From: Dolomedes plantarius
Taxonomy: Eukaryota; Arthropoda; Arachnida; Araneae; Dolomedidae
DNA: 64,000 nucleotides
Assembly (NCBI GenBank): GCA_907164885.2
Contig: OU015503.1
Location: 128,452,281-128,516,280, forward strand
Direction: 5' to 3'
The notes under the pieces are model-generated. The model was not told the origin of the DNA. It was given only the letters and a program-made list of their open reading frames with translations, and did not search any database. Made by a program: the position numbers and the translations under genes. Below, piece after piece: positions 44,248-54,219 of the stretch; position 1 is the stretch's first letter; each line of letters starts with the position of its first letter.

Positions 44248-44814
44248 TTGTAATTTTTAGATAAATTAGAAGAAATTGTGTAGAATTTTTTTAAAAAATA
44301 TGTTATTCAAATGTTTATTAAGTTTATATGTTTCAAAAACTCTTACTGTAAATCAAATCTAATGTTTCAGTACTTCTTACCGTATATCAAATTCTTAAGT
44401 CAAAAATTTGATTGGAAGGAAGGTGGTGCAGAATGGTGCTTTGGCCTAGGGCATAAAAATATGTAAATCCGTCCCTGTCTCGGGCCCCAAAGTGGGTTCA
44501 TCCGGCCCTTACTATTGAAGGCCCACGACAGGTCTGGAGTAACATTTCCTTTGCTAGACGGACCCCTTTGGGAGTCATACCACGAAAATCATGTATATTC
44601 ACTGTTGCGCATGCGTATTACAAACAAATTTGCACTCCTCCGTATCTCGTCTCTGCGGTTTCAAGTCTTGGAGAAAGTTGAACATTTGTCCCTGCCGACA
44701 GCCAATCAGAATGGAAAGAGAGGATTATGCGAACGAGCAAATAAATTCGTCTCCTAGCGGTGTGAAGCCACAGACGCAGGTGGCAAAATGGTGCCGTCGC
44801 CGTACACCACAGCG

Positions 44815-45155
44815 GTGCGTAGACGACATTCTGTTTGTTGCCGTTCCTCTTGCACCCTCCCGGACTTACTTTTCAACACGATAATGCCTGGACGCATACG
44901 GCACTAGTTGCTATGAGTTGTCCCCAAGCTGCCAAACACTCCCTTGGCCACCGTGGTGGCCTGATCTCTCCCCCATCGAGCCCATTAGGGGTTTGATGGG
45001 AAGGCGACTGCAACTATCCCCGAATGCTGCCGATTCATCCCGACAGTCGGAAATCCCGCAGAATACCTTCGGGGAACTTGATCAGTCTCTGCCACGCCCC
45101 CAGCTTGCATCCGGGACAGAGGTGGACCAACACCGTATTGACTTCCTCACTTTGT
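44815..45155 (+). pseudogene. Tc1-like transposase, heavily decayed
   Basis: PDLLFQHDNAWTHTALVAMS near 44865 corresponds to the QDNARPH motif, followed after frameshifts by PLATVVA/PDLSPIEPIRGLMGR (44960-45005; SPIE motif). RDRGGPTPY at about 45115 is a typical Tc1 C-terminus. No inverted ends are evident. Confidence 0.65.
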
Positions 45156-45284
45156 AACGATCAAACTCTGGAATAAATCATCCCATTGATCCGAAATTTT
45201 AATTTGTCAAGTTCTTCACATACACCTATTTTTCTCGCAATCGGATGACTCCTTTTTTTTACCACGATTTTATTAACTCGCTTT

Positions 45285-45690
45285 CTTGTTTGTTTGTTTG
45301 TTTGTGTGTTTGTCCGGTACAAATCTTGCAATCGATTTTTAACTAACTTCCCGACTAACTAGACATTTCAAACTTTTAGAATAGCTCGGAACACGATGAC
45401 AATGCATTATTTTGATACTTTTAGCCATCTTTAAGCAGCATTAAATTAATTTTCAGTTATTTTCAGTTCATTTTGTTTTGTAGACTGGTGCAGCCATCTA
45501 TCCGCCGGGACGGGAACGAAAAGTTAAACGCGAGTTAACTTCCAATTAACTTCATTTTCTTTCAAGTGGATGGGATAATTCATCAAAAAATTTTAAAAAG
45601 TATTTATGAATACATAGAATTGTCAAGTTTGTTTGATTCAGCAGAAAATTTATAAACATGGTATATAAAAAGTTCTTTTTATCCTGTAAT
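45285..45690 (+). repeat. unclassified interspersed repeat, best copy
   Basis: Most complete copy of the family also seen at 12205, 18175 and 20925. It begins with a GTTTGTTTG run, has CAATCGATTTTTAACTAAC, GACTGGTGCAGCCATCTATC and ends TATAAAAAGTTCTTTTTATC. No inverted ends or coding potential recognised. Confidence 0.75.
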
Positions 45691-45716
45691 TATTTGTTAA
45701 AGAGCATCTATCTATC

Positions 45717-45867
<151 letters not shown>

Positions 45868-46225
45868 TATAACAAATAGTATTGTTGATTTATTTTAATT
45901 ACTTACTGTAGAATTGTTTATAATTCAGTAAAGTTCCCCTTCGGAGCTCGGTGGTTCCAAGCAATCGGTTCCACATCGCAAACGGAGCATTTAACCTTGA
46001 GCAAGGAGTCTCTCTCGGAAAGTGCTCCTCTGAATACGTCCGGCGAGGTAGATACTTTTTCAGAGCCATTCCTCATTAAACTCTTTCTTCTCTTTTCCGA
46101 GAAACGGGCAATGTTCGAGTGCAGCCATGCGAGATTAGGACAACTTAAATAAAACTTTGTTTCTGCTCAATGTAGACTTTGCGTACAAAGTGTCGTCAAC
46201 GGAGTCGTAAGTTTCATCAAGCGGA
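45868..46225. other. no gene seen
   Basis: Mixed-composition sequence (45940-46130) without recognisable content. Confidence 0.35.
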
Positions 46226-46227
46226 CA

Positions 46228-46299
<72 letters not shown>

Positions 46300-46335
46300 T
46301 AAATATATATATATAAATATATACATATACATATG

Positions 46336-46420
<85 letters not shown>
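46226..46420. repeat. (CA)n(TA)n microsatellite
   Basis: CA repeats then TA with AAAT interruptions. Confidence 0.96.
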
Positions 46421-46429
46421 TTGTATATA

Positions 46430-46865
46430 AAGAGAGAGCGATTTTGTAGGTGGAGGGTAATCTCCAGAACCACTGCACCTATTTGAAAAATTCTTTCACT
46501 GTTTGAAAGGTACATTATTCCAGATGGACATAGGCTATATATTATGTATATCTAATCCTAACAATCTCCATTGTTTCCGCTACTATCTTCTACCACTTTT
46601 TGTTCCGAAGATTTCAACTATCCTTATCGTGGTGCTATCGCGGTGGGCTTCTGTTCTGACGCTAGCGGTTCGAACCTAGCCGTTCTCCGGCACGCCTTTT
46701 TCTTTTAAAAAATTTATTTTAATTATTAACTAACGTAAAATTAATTTAAGGTATTATTTAGGTTATTATTAAGGTAAAAAAAAAATTACAATTTATTGGC
46801 TATCAACTGGAAATTTATTGGTATAATATTTTGTTCAACCCGGACAAAGTCGGGACGGGCCGCTA

Positions 46866-46866
<1 letters not shown>
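46430..46866 (+). mobile_element. short non-autonomous Helitron
   Basis: The 3' end is clear: GC-rich hairpin CCCGGACAAAGTCGGGA, then CTAG at 46863-46866 and host T. The start lies near GTATATAAAGAGAGAGCG at about 46423-46440. It contains a tRNA-like B-box (GGTTCGAACCT near 46668), so it may have captured a SINE. Confidence 0.7.

Positions 46867-46914
<48 letters not shown>
46867..46914. repeat. (TA)n between Helitron and mariner-type element
   Basis: Pure TA run joining the Helitron 3' end to the next element. Confidence 0.95.
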
Positions 46915-46916
<2 letters not shown>

Positions 46917-47550
46917 GGGTGTCCCAAAAATGACTGACGATTTTAAAAATCAATTAAAGAAAAACGGAAGGCGATAGAAATGTACGGTTGGCTGCATTCT
47001 GCTTAGGTAGCCAGGAAATTTATTCTCACCAATTTTCAAAATTAGTTACAAAGTTCGACAACAGATGGCGCTGATGACTGGGAAAAACTATAAAATAATG
47101 TTTTCAAAATAACCACCCTTTGCAGCAACCCTACGGGGCGCTATCTGAGGTCAAAATTCATAGACTCTCGCGCAAACATTTCAGTTTGAATGTTCTGACA
47201 AGCAGCAGAGATGTACTGTTCCAGTTCATCTAGAGTTTGTGGACTGTGACGATGCAACTGGTCTTTCAGGTACCCCCGAAGAAAAAAATCGCTTGGCGTC
47301 AAATCCGGCTATTTGGGAGGCCAATCCATGCCACTTTGCGTATGCTTCTTGCTTTGAAAACATTGTTTTACAGTTTTTCCCAGTCACCAGCGCCATCTGT
47401 TGACGAACTTTGTAACTAAATTTTGAAAATTGGTGAGAATAAATTCCCTGGTTACTTAATCAGAATGCAGCAAACCGTACATTTCTATCACCATCCTATT
47501 TTCTTTAATTTGTTTTTAATTTGTTTTTCGGTTATTTTTGACACACCCGG
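46915..47550. mobile_element. mariner-type foldback with about 180-bp inverted ends
   Basis: CCGGGTGTCCCAAAAATGAC at 46915 and its near complement ending at 47550 (ACACACCCGG). The inverted arms continue through GTACGGTTGGCTGCATTC and CAACAGATGGCGCTG on the left and complements on the right. (TA)n on both sides. The middle keeps a transposase fragment. Confidence 0.85.
47130..47335 (-). pseudogene. mariner-like transposase C-terminal fragment
   Basis: Minus strand reads GMDWPPK, then a stop in place of Ser, then PDLTPSDFFLRGYLKDQLHR and TLDELEQYISAACQ. Same motif (PPxSPDLTPxDFFLxGYLK) as the fragment at 19296-19600, so the two elements are related. Confidence 0.75.

Positions 47551-47620
<70 letters not shown>
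47551..47620. repeat. (TA)n microsatellite
   Basis: TA run lying between two transposon ends. Confidence 0.95.
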
Positions 47621-47622
<2 letters not shown>

Positions 47623-47940
47623 CGGTTATCAAAATAATGGAAACACTAAGAAACATGAAGAAAACCTTTATTAATACGGGGCAGGATCACCTTTGTAATG
47701 TAAAACCACCTGATTCACCTTGGAATCGGAAGTCATAAATAGCGGTTAAGAATATATTATACCATTCTTCAGGAAAAAATCATGAAAGTTACTGTAGAGA
47801 TGCTGTGGTGGATATCGATACCTGGCTCTATCCGCTAATACAGATCACGGTGGTTGGATGATTTATAGTCGGGGAGATTGTACGGGACAAGATAAGATAT
47901 TTGCCTCTTTTTCATGCCCTTCAAACCAATACTTGATAGA
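47621..47940 (-). pseudogene. Tc1-type element 3' end with transposase tail
   Basis: Starts GGCGGTTATCAAAATAATGG, a Tc1-type terminus next to TA. Inside, the minus strand has FSEEWYNIF, with GGFTLQR further on, resembling the Tc1 C-terminus (EEWNNIP...GGHTKY). The other half of the element is missing, replaced by a CA/TA microsatellite. Confidence 0.55.
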
Positions 47941-47943
47941 CAT

Positions 47944-47979
<36 letters not shown>

Positions 47980-48026
47980 TTATATTTATATATACATATA
48001 TATGTATATATATATATATACATACA

Positions 48027-48099
<73 letters not shown>
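47941..48099. repeat. (CA)n(TA)n microsatellite
   Basis: CA repeats then TA with AAAT/ATAC interruptions. Confidence 0.95.
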
Positions 48100-48101
<2 letters not shown>

Positions 48102-49302
48102 CTATCAACAGGTGAAGGTAGACAAACGTATGTTTGTTAGTGAGTAGACACGGGGACGGGCTAATCTGGGAAACCGAGCATAGCAGAATATCGCAACTGG
48201 TACCGATGGACGCGGACGGACGAGACGCGTGCACTGATTCCATCCTCAACTTTCAAAACTTTAAACTTTTTTAATTATTAAATTAAAACTGCCGAACGCT
48301 AATTAAGTGGACTGCCGAATTAAGTGGACAGCAGAAACAGCTGTCATTCAATGTGGGCCATTTCTTTTCCGTTTAGCAAATTTCCACTATTTTCATACAC
48401 GGAAAATTCAACTTTTTCGTCCACCAATCGACAATTTTTTTATTTCCATGTGTTCTACAAGTCTGTATCTTTCAGGTTATATACATCTTTAAAAAGTTAT
48501 AAGTGTTTTTCACTGCAAACGAAGCCTTTTCCCTAAAGCAGTTTTCCGAATTTTACGAAATCGACAATTTTGATGGACAAATATTTCGGTTTTCTGCACC
48601 TATTAATGTCAATTTTACGATTTATCGGCATTTTCTAGATGTTCGGCTTGCAATATATACCAAATACATTTAATGAAAAAAAATGTTATTATTCTAAAAA
48701 AGCGTACTTACAAAACTCACTTTTGAAATTTTCACCCGCGGTGATCGCCATTGTATCTTAATGTAACTTGAGTTCGTAATTTTTCGACATATTATTTTAC
48801 TCACTAATAATTCCAGCAAGTTCGTGAAATTTGTTCCTAATTAATGAGGAAGTGATGAGGATTCTTCCGCCACCAGTTTTGAATTCAGCAGAACTGTATT
48901 TCTATTGTTTTAAGCACTTTTTCCCCCACGAGATTTAATATTTACATTCGGCCATGTTGCCAAAAGGAAAAATAACTAGTTGAGAACGAGTCATTTAATA
49001 ATTGAGATCCAGAAATAATTTTAAAGTACCAGAAATAATTTTTGTTTTAGGAAATGAGAAGTTAAAACCTCTAGAATTTTTTCTAATTGAATGAACTTCT
49101 TTTTTGTTTAAAAAACAAAATTTGAAAGAATTATTTCAAAAGCAAAAAACCGAAATTTGAAAAAGAGAATTTTAAATAATTATTTCGTCTTTTGAAAATT
49201 CTAATATATTTTTAAAAGTGATTAAATAGTTTTTAATCTTTAAGAAATGAAACCATTCCATTTTAAATCGAAAAGGCAACACATCGGGTTGCCACTCAGC
49301 TA

Positions 49303-49303
<1 letters not shown>
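48100..49303 (+). mobile_element. sequence ending in a Helitron 3' terminus
   Basis: Stem-loop GGCAACACATCGGGTTGCC, then CTAG at 49300-49303 and T, directly before (TA)n. The 5' end was not located, so only the right end is certain. The rest is AT-rich and non-coding; AATTAAGTGGACTGCCGAATT (48301) hints at another MITE inside. Confidence 0.55.
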
Positions 49304-49392
<89 letters not shown>

Positions 49393-49400
49393 TTATATAC
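49304..49400. repeat. (TA)n microsatellite
   Basis: TA run joining the Helitron end to the Ginger-like element. Confidence 0.96.
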
Positions 49401-49409
49401 GTTGGAACC

Positions 49410-49565
49410 AAACTCTGAAATTTGACAATGTCCGAAAAAAAATGTTCAAATCGGGAATGGAGTACTGACCAATGTCCGAAATGTGACATTATTTGTGATT
49501 TTGTGCACTTGAATTTGCTCACATCGCGAATGGATCACTGATAAGTCCGAAATGTTACATCATTT
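49410..49565. repeat. subterminal repeats, left end
   Basis: Two units about 65 bp apart of the form TCG(G/C)GAATGGA-TACTGA-CAATGTCCGAAATG-GACAT (49452-49493 and 49516-49560). The same words recur inverted at 52140-52350. Likely integrase binding sites. Confidence 0.65.
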
Positions 49566-49924
49566 CGGAGTTTGTGCAATAAACATGGAAACTATTAAAC
49601 AAAAAACATGGAAACTAAACATATAACTATTGAATTTGATCAATTCGCGTTCACCCAAATCAGTTGTGAGCCGAGTCCGATTTCTTACTTGGAGAATGGG
49701 TGAAACACCCCTAGTCTGAACCCCCTCCGATAACTCAGCCTCGTTTCGTCCTCTGTTGATAAATCGGCCACGACTGCGTGTGCAAATTAAATGAGAGGGA
49801 AATTTCTCGAATCTTAGGCTAGTTTTATATTAGAAAGTTCGGACGACAGCAGTTCGGAAAATATGAAAAGTTGATCATGGAAGTGAAAAGCAGTGGGGGG
49901 GGGGGGGAAAGAAAAAACAAGCAT

Positions 49925-50105
49925 CCCATCACCTCTAAGGACTACAGAAGACTAAAAAGGTATGATGTAGTACCTTTTTGTGATATCGAAAAATTAATTT
50001 AAAAAATGACAGATGATCACCAAACCATAAAATATTTTTGTCATACTGACGAAATTTTTGAAGTTATTCATAAAGCTCATATGGATTTGGGTAGCAAAAA
50101 AAAAA
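49925..50105 (+). pseudogene. integrase N-terminal (H2C2-like) fragment
   Basis: Reads TSKDYRRLKRYDVVPFCDIE, one stop, then DDHQTIKYFCHTDEIFEVIH and KAHMDLG before a poly-A slip. xYRRLKRYDVxx...VHTDELFDVIHxxHxxxGHGG is the pattern preceding the zinc-binding domain in KRBA2-like proteins. The Cys pair and DDE core are not found after it. Confidence 0.68.
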
Positions 50106-50502
50106 AGAAATAAAATGTATAGAAAAGGAACTACGACAGAAATACTGTAATGTGCCTCGAAAAGTGATCAAACTGTACCTAGAGAAAAAAGGGTAAAATA
50201 TATATCGTCATAAAAGGAATAAAGGAGGTAATATCCATCAAGGTTGGATATTCTGTCACTCTGATGTTTTTTGTTTTTGTTTGTTTTGCGATCCTTGTCG
50301 CATGAGAAGCACGGGTCCCCTCTTGAAGAATTTCTGGAAGACACTGAGTTGTGTACCGGATACCTCTAAGTGCCTTTTGTCCTGTAAGGACTTCCTTCGC
50401 CTTCTATAAAAGACTGCCAGCCTTTTTGCATTTTATGCTTTAACTGCCACGAGGAAGGTCAGACTTGAGTTGTTGCTGCGCTCATTATGGACACCATGTA
50501 TA

Positions 50503-50545
<43 letters not shown>

Positions 50546-51198
50546 AAAACTAGTAATTTCTTAATTCAACACTCTTAACACTTAAAAACTATTAATTCTT
50601 CAATTTAGTATTCAAAATTACATACCCCTTTTTAATCTCTTAAGTTATTTAATTCCCTTTGGGCGTTCGTGTTAAATCCCGAAAAATAATTCCAAATTCC
50701 AATATGGTCGTCCCAGAAAAACTTATGTAAAAATCCCATTGTTACAATCTTTGGTAACCCCAGGCAATATCATTAAAGATGGCTGTCTTTTTAACGAAAA
50801 AAGACGCGGCGCGGCGTCGCTACAAATTGAAATCAGTTCTGCACATCAACAAAATCTTTAAACCAATCAACTATTAAGACACGCCCTTTTGTCACGCGAT
50901 GGATTGAAGTTTATATAAGTTCTGACGTCCGAAATTAGGACGCACTCCTGTACTTCCTCTTGCCGCATTCATCCCGACGGAGCGGTCGGCGAATTTAATA
51001 AACATGTAGTTCGAGAAAGTTGCGTTATGATTTGTGTGTCCGAGGGTTGAGATGATGCGGGAATGGATTTAGACATTTGTGATGCACGGCCGGATGATAA
51101 GTCATCCATTTTAACCTCAATTAGATGAAGCAAGAAGAATCATAATCAAAACTATGCCACTCAGCCCTTCATTCTTCGGCCCGCGTCCGTGTCATTAC

Positions 51199-51296
<98 letters not shown>

Positions 51297-51580
51297 TAGA
51301 GTACAACGACATTGTGCCCGCGAAATTAGAAATTGGAAGAAGGAAGTGCAAATAATAAACTAATTGGACGAAACTAGAGCTAAACGTGGGAAGGTTAAGA
51401 AGCGCCGATTGTAAAACGATAGATGCGGGAACATACAAAAGGCGTTGTTAAACCAATGCTTACTAACGCATTCCGGAAACGAGGACAGGTTGACCTCATT
51501 GACATACGATTGTGCCAAACAAATAAAAAAAAGCAAGCGGACGAAATTCTAGGACGCTAAATTTCCTCCCATGAGCATCG
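50106..51580. other. interior of the Ginger-like element, no gene seen
   Basis: Contains (TA)n at 50497-50537 and (CA)n(TA)n at 51201-51295, plus mixed sequence of unknown origin. GATAGATGCGGGAACAT at 51419 is a short match to the pogo MITE of 40994. Confidence 0.45.
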
Positions 51581-51584
51581 GTGT

Positions 51585-51938
51585 GTTACGGATTCCAGAA
51601 CCTGACAGAGGAAGAGATGCGTCCAGAAATGTGATACAAACTCGGTACAAACACGTATTTCGTACCGAGTTTGTATAGAATACAAACTCGGTACGAAATC
51701 CAGAATATTGGAGAAGTTATGTTACAGAAATGAATTCCAACTGACTGGAGACAACTTCTTATCTGAAAAAGACGTTCCAAGCTTCGTACGCTCACTTCGA
51801 ACCACAGTTACCCTGGGATCAGGAAGCTCGCAAGATTTCGTCCACTGCAATTGTGACAGAAAAAGATGCAAGTGCCTATCAACTGGCGTCAAATGCAAAT
51901 CGAAGTGCCATAACAGTTCAGCCGGCAAGAATAAGTAA
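51585..51938 (+). pseudogene. integrase C-terminal fragment with CXC cysteine cluster
   Basis: IPEPDRGRDASRNVIQTRYK, then after a hairpin region KLGTKSRILEKLCYRNEFQ, NFLSEKDVPSFVRSLRT and HCNCDRKRCKCLSTGVKC, KSKCHNS. The IPxVDRGR...LYKLGTKxGIL...CxCxxxxCKCxxxxxxCxxxCH pattern matches the C-terminus of KRBA2-like integrase proteins. The segment at 51634-51694 has three alternating copies of ATACAAACTCGGTAC that disrupt the frame. Confidence 0.72.
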
Positions 51939-52376
51939 CAGTGCATTTTTCATAACTTTTTTCCCATCATTTATTATTTTACTATGTTTTCATTTTTTCA
52001 CTATGGACATACTTTTTTAACTGTGAGGTTTTTAAAAATAGTCAACACATATCGTTAAAATGATCTTTTGACTCATTTCATTCATTTTATTTAGTCAAAT
52101 AATTAGAGTTAAAATGAGGGTTTTCTGACTTATTCAGGGGATCATTCTTCATCTGCCCACTCGCAAAGTGAGCAATCGAATGCTCAAAGTGCGAAATGAA
52201 ATTAAGTTTCGTACTCTGCGCACTTCTGATTCGCCCATACGCGAAATGACCCAAGTCCGAAATAATGTAGCATTTCGGACTTGGCGCATTTGTATGTGAT
52301 CCATTCGCGTTGTGATCATTTTTTTTCGGACATTATCCGATTTCGGAGTTGGGTTCCAACATATATATACATATAT

Positions 52377-52436
52377 CGAATACCATAACAACACAAAGGG
52401 TTAATATCATAAACCTTTTGGTTGTTATGGTATTCG
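52377..52436. repeat. hairpin immediately right of the Ginger-like element
   Basis: CGAATACCATAACAAC at 52377-52392 and its exact complement at 52421-52436, with further pairing inside. Could be a small foldback element. Confidence 0.8.
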
Positions 52437-52866
52437 GTTAAAGAATGAGATACACGATAGTGTGGAAGGCGAGTCTCACAAATTATTATTAACGTAACCT
52501 GCCAGTTACCCTTGGTGCTGAGCTGCCATTTTTTTTCCAATGCGTCAAGGGCATTTATCTCGAGCACATGCCGCAAGACTTATTGGCTAATTCATTATGG
52601 GGGGGCAAACGTGTCCCCCCTTTAAACACAGCAACACACCGAATGCAACAAAACATTGCGCAACATTTCTGTTGCTAGACGTTGCGCAACCAAAATGTTT
52701 TATCGTGGAAAATGGTGATACATTTCGACTCGCAACGCTAGGTTGATTTGATATTTCATCAGTAGTAAGTAAGAACACGGGAGTCGAAGAGGTCTGCAGT
52801 ATTTTGTTCTTTGTTGAGGGAAGCGTTCAGTTTCGGGCAAGTAGTTTGGTCATACTTGTGGGTGAT

Positions 52867-53148
52867 ATGGCAAGTGAGGAAGTAGAAGTCGCTATTCTTT
52901 TGTGGCCATTTATACAATGTTTGGATGAAAAACCAGAAAGAAGCCGTTGGGTTCATCCAATCAATAAAAAAAGAGACATTGGCAGTTTTATTAAAGAACT
53001 TAGAAATGACCCAGATAAGTTTTACAATTATTGTAGGTTAAGCATACCTACGTTTGATTATCTCTCGGGACAAGATTCGGAAAAAGAACACCCACTACCG
53101 GAAGAGTATACCTCCAGAAGAAAGGCTTTTAATAACATTACGGAATAA
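52867..53148 (+). pseudogene. HARBI1-like transposase, N-terminal part
   Basis: Reads MASEEVEVAILLWPF, then RSRWVHPINKKRDIGSF and IKELRNDPDKFYNYCRLSIP, TFDYL. WVHPxxxxRxxxGxFxxLxxELRxDxxKFxxYxRMSxxxFDxLL is the start of Harbinger transposases. It ends at 53148; the DDE domain is deleted. Confidence 0.83.
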
Positions 53149-53499
53149 CTTTTAATAACATTGTTGAATAGAAAAAGCTTTTTTGTTTTGTAAACTTATT
53201 AATATAGAGAGCAGTAACAGAAGAAAGACAAATATATAGTTAAGTATCTACTTTTAAATCTAAGATAAACATATCTTATAAAATATTTAAAAGAATCAAT
53301 CAATAATAAAAAAAAAAAACGTAAGGGCAATTTTTTTTTCTCCTTGTACCAATTTTGCCGCTCTGGGCAGATGCCCCGCTTGCGCCTCCCTAGATCTGGC
53401 GCTGAGTGACGCAACGCTATTTTTCTTTCTTACCCATATCTTAAAAAATGGGGGTGTCTGGATTTCTTGAGGGCAAGGTTTATTCGATTAAATGTGATA

Positions 53500-53690
53500 A
53501 ATGGGTGTGGTACATACTTGGAATATTCAATTCCTCAGCTATATCTTGCCAAATTTGATTTATTACATCTTGGTTGTGGTGGTCCCTTGCTCTAAAATCA
53601 TAAATTTCTGGCCTTGGAACTATCAACTTGTCATCTCTTTTTATTATAATAATGCAAAAATCCTCAACACGGAGCATTAATGAAAATAAA
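53500..53690 (-). pseudogene. MADF-domain accessory protein fragment (Harbinger)
   Basis: Minus strand reads DKLIVPRPEIYDFRARDHHN, QDVINQIWQDIAEELNIPS. This is the N-terminal MADF/Myb-SANT-like fold (LIxxVxxxPxLYDxxxxxYxNxxxxxxxWxxIAxxL). In Harbinger elements this partner protein helps nuclear import and DNA binding of the transposase. Confidence 0.78.
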
Positions 53691-53929
53691 ATACGCGTGT
53701 TCCCGCACATGCGCAGATGAAATGTTTTACCAGCTGTGTGTCGAGAAACATCGGTCAGAGAAGCACACACTTTTGTTTCCGAAAGCCGCGACGTGTTTCA
53801 AAGCAATGTTGCATCCGGTGTGCGGCACTGTCCTTTGATTACGTTGCAGACGACGCGTCCGATACAGAAAGCTAGAAACAGAAACGTTGCGCAATGTTTT
53901 GTTGCATTCGGTGTGTGGCCAGGCTAAGG

Positions 53930-54005
53930 GAACAGTGCAGAAGCTTCCAATGCAGTGACCGGAATTCGAACCCATGACAACAGAACGGGCCACTGGCGTC
54001 GCTAA
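53930..54005 (-). repeat. tRNA-like SINE scrap
   Basis: Minus strand has GGGTTCGAATTCCGG (B-box) at about 53965 and GTTAGCGACGCCAGTGGCCC before it. A similar block occurs at 55715-55790 (GGGTTCGAATTCCG, ACGCCAGTGGG). Confidence 0.5.
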
Positions 54006-54039
54006 CCATTATAAATATTATTATAATATTATTACCATT

Positions 54040-54129
54040 ATTATATATACACACATATATATATATATATACATACATACATACATACATATATATATAT
54101 ATATACATATACAAATATATATACATACA

Positions 54130-54201
<72 letters not shown>

Positions 54202-54219
54202 TACATACAAACATTTATA
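54040..54219. repeat. (TA)n / (CATA)n microsatellite
   Basis: TA and CATA repeats abutting the intact Tc1 element. Confidence 0.96.

Larger units (their letters stand above)
39550..44477 (+). mobile_element. 4.9-kb hAT element with 8-bp duplication
   Basis: Left end CAGGGACGGATT and right end AAATCCGTCCCTG are inverted. TCTAGGGC at 39542-39549 and TCTCGGGC at 44478-44485 form a near-identical 8-bp duplication. Both subterminal regions carry GGCCTAGGG. It contains a ZMYM1-like transposase at its 3' half and a nested pogo MITE. Confidence 0.88.
49401..52360 (+). mobile_element. Ginger/KRBA2-like integrase transposon, remnant
   Basis: Inverted ends: GTTGGAACCAAACTC at 49401 and GAGTTGGGTTCCAAC ending at 52360. 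Both subterminal regions carry repeated GTCCGAAATG-type units. It retains an N-terminal H2C2-type segment and a C-terminal CXC segment of an integrase-like protein. Both are typical of KRBA2-like/Ginger proteins as I know them. The catalytic core between them is not recognisable and the interval holds two microsatellites. Confidence 0.68.
52629..53922 (+). mobile_element. PIF/Harbinger transposon, deleted
   Basis: Inverted ends containing CACACCGAATGCAACAAAAC and ATTGCGCAAC on the left, and their complements on the right (53882-53922). It carries remnants of the two genes expected in this superfamily: a HARBI1-like transposase start on the plus strand and a MADF/Myb-like gene on the minus strand, converging. 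Confidence 0.82.

Noticed and set aside
51708..51938. Host CXC-domain (tesmin/MSL2-like) protein
   Set aside because: The preceding IPEPDRGR and KLGTKSRIL motifs and the flanking inverted ends tie it to an integrase-type transposon.
52867..53148. Host gene with a novel N-terminus
   Set aside because: WVHPINKK...FIKELRNDPDKFYNY is the Harbinger transposase start and it is framed by matching inverted ends.
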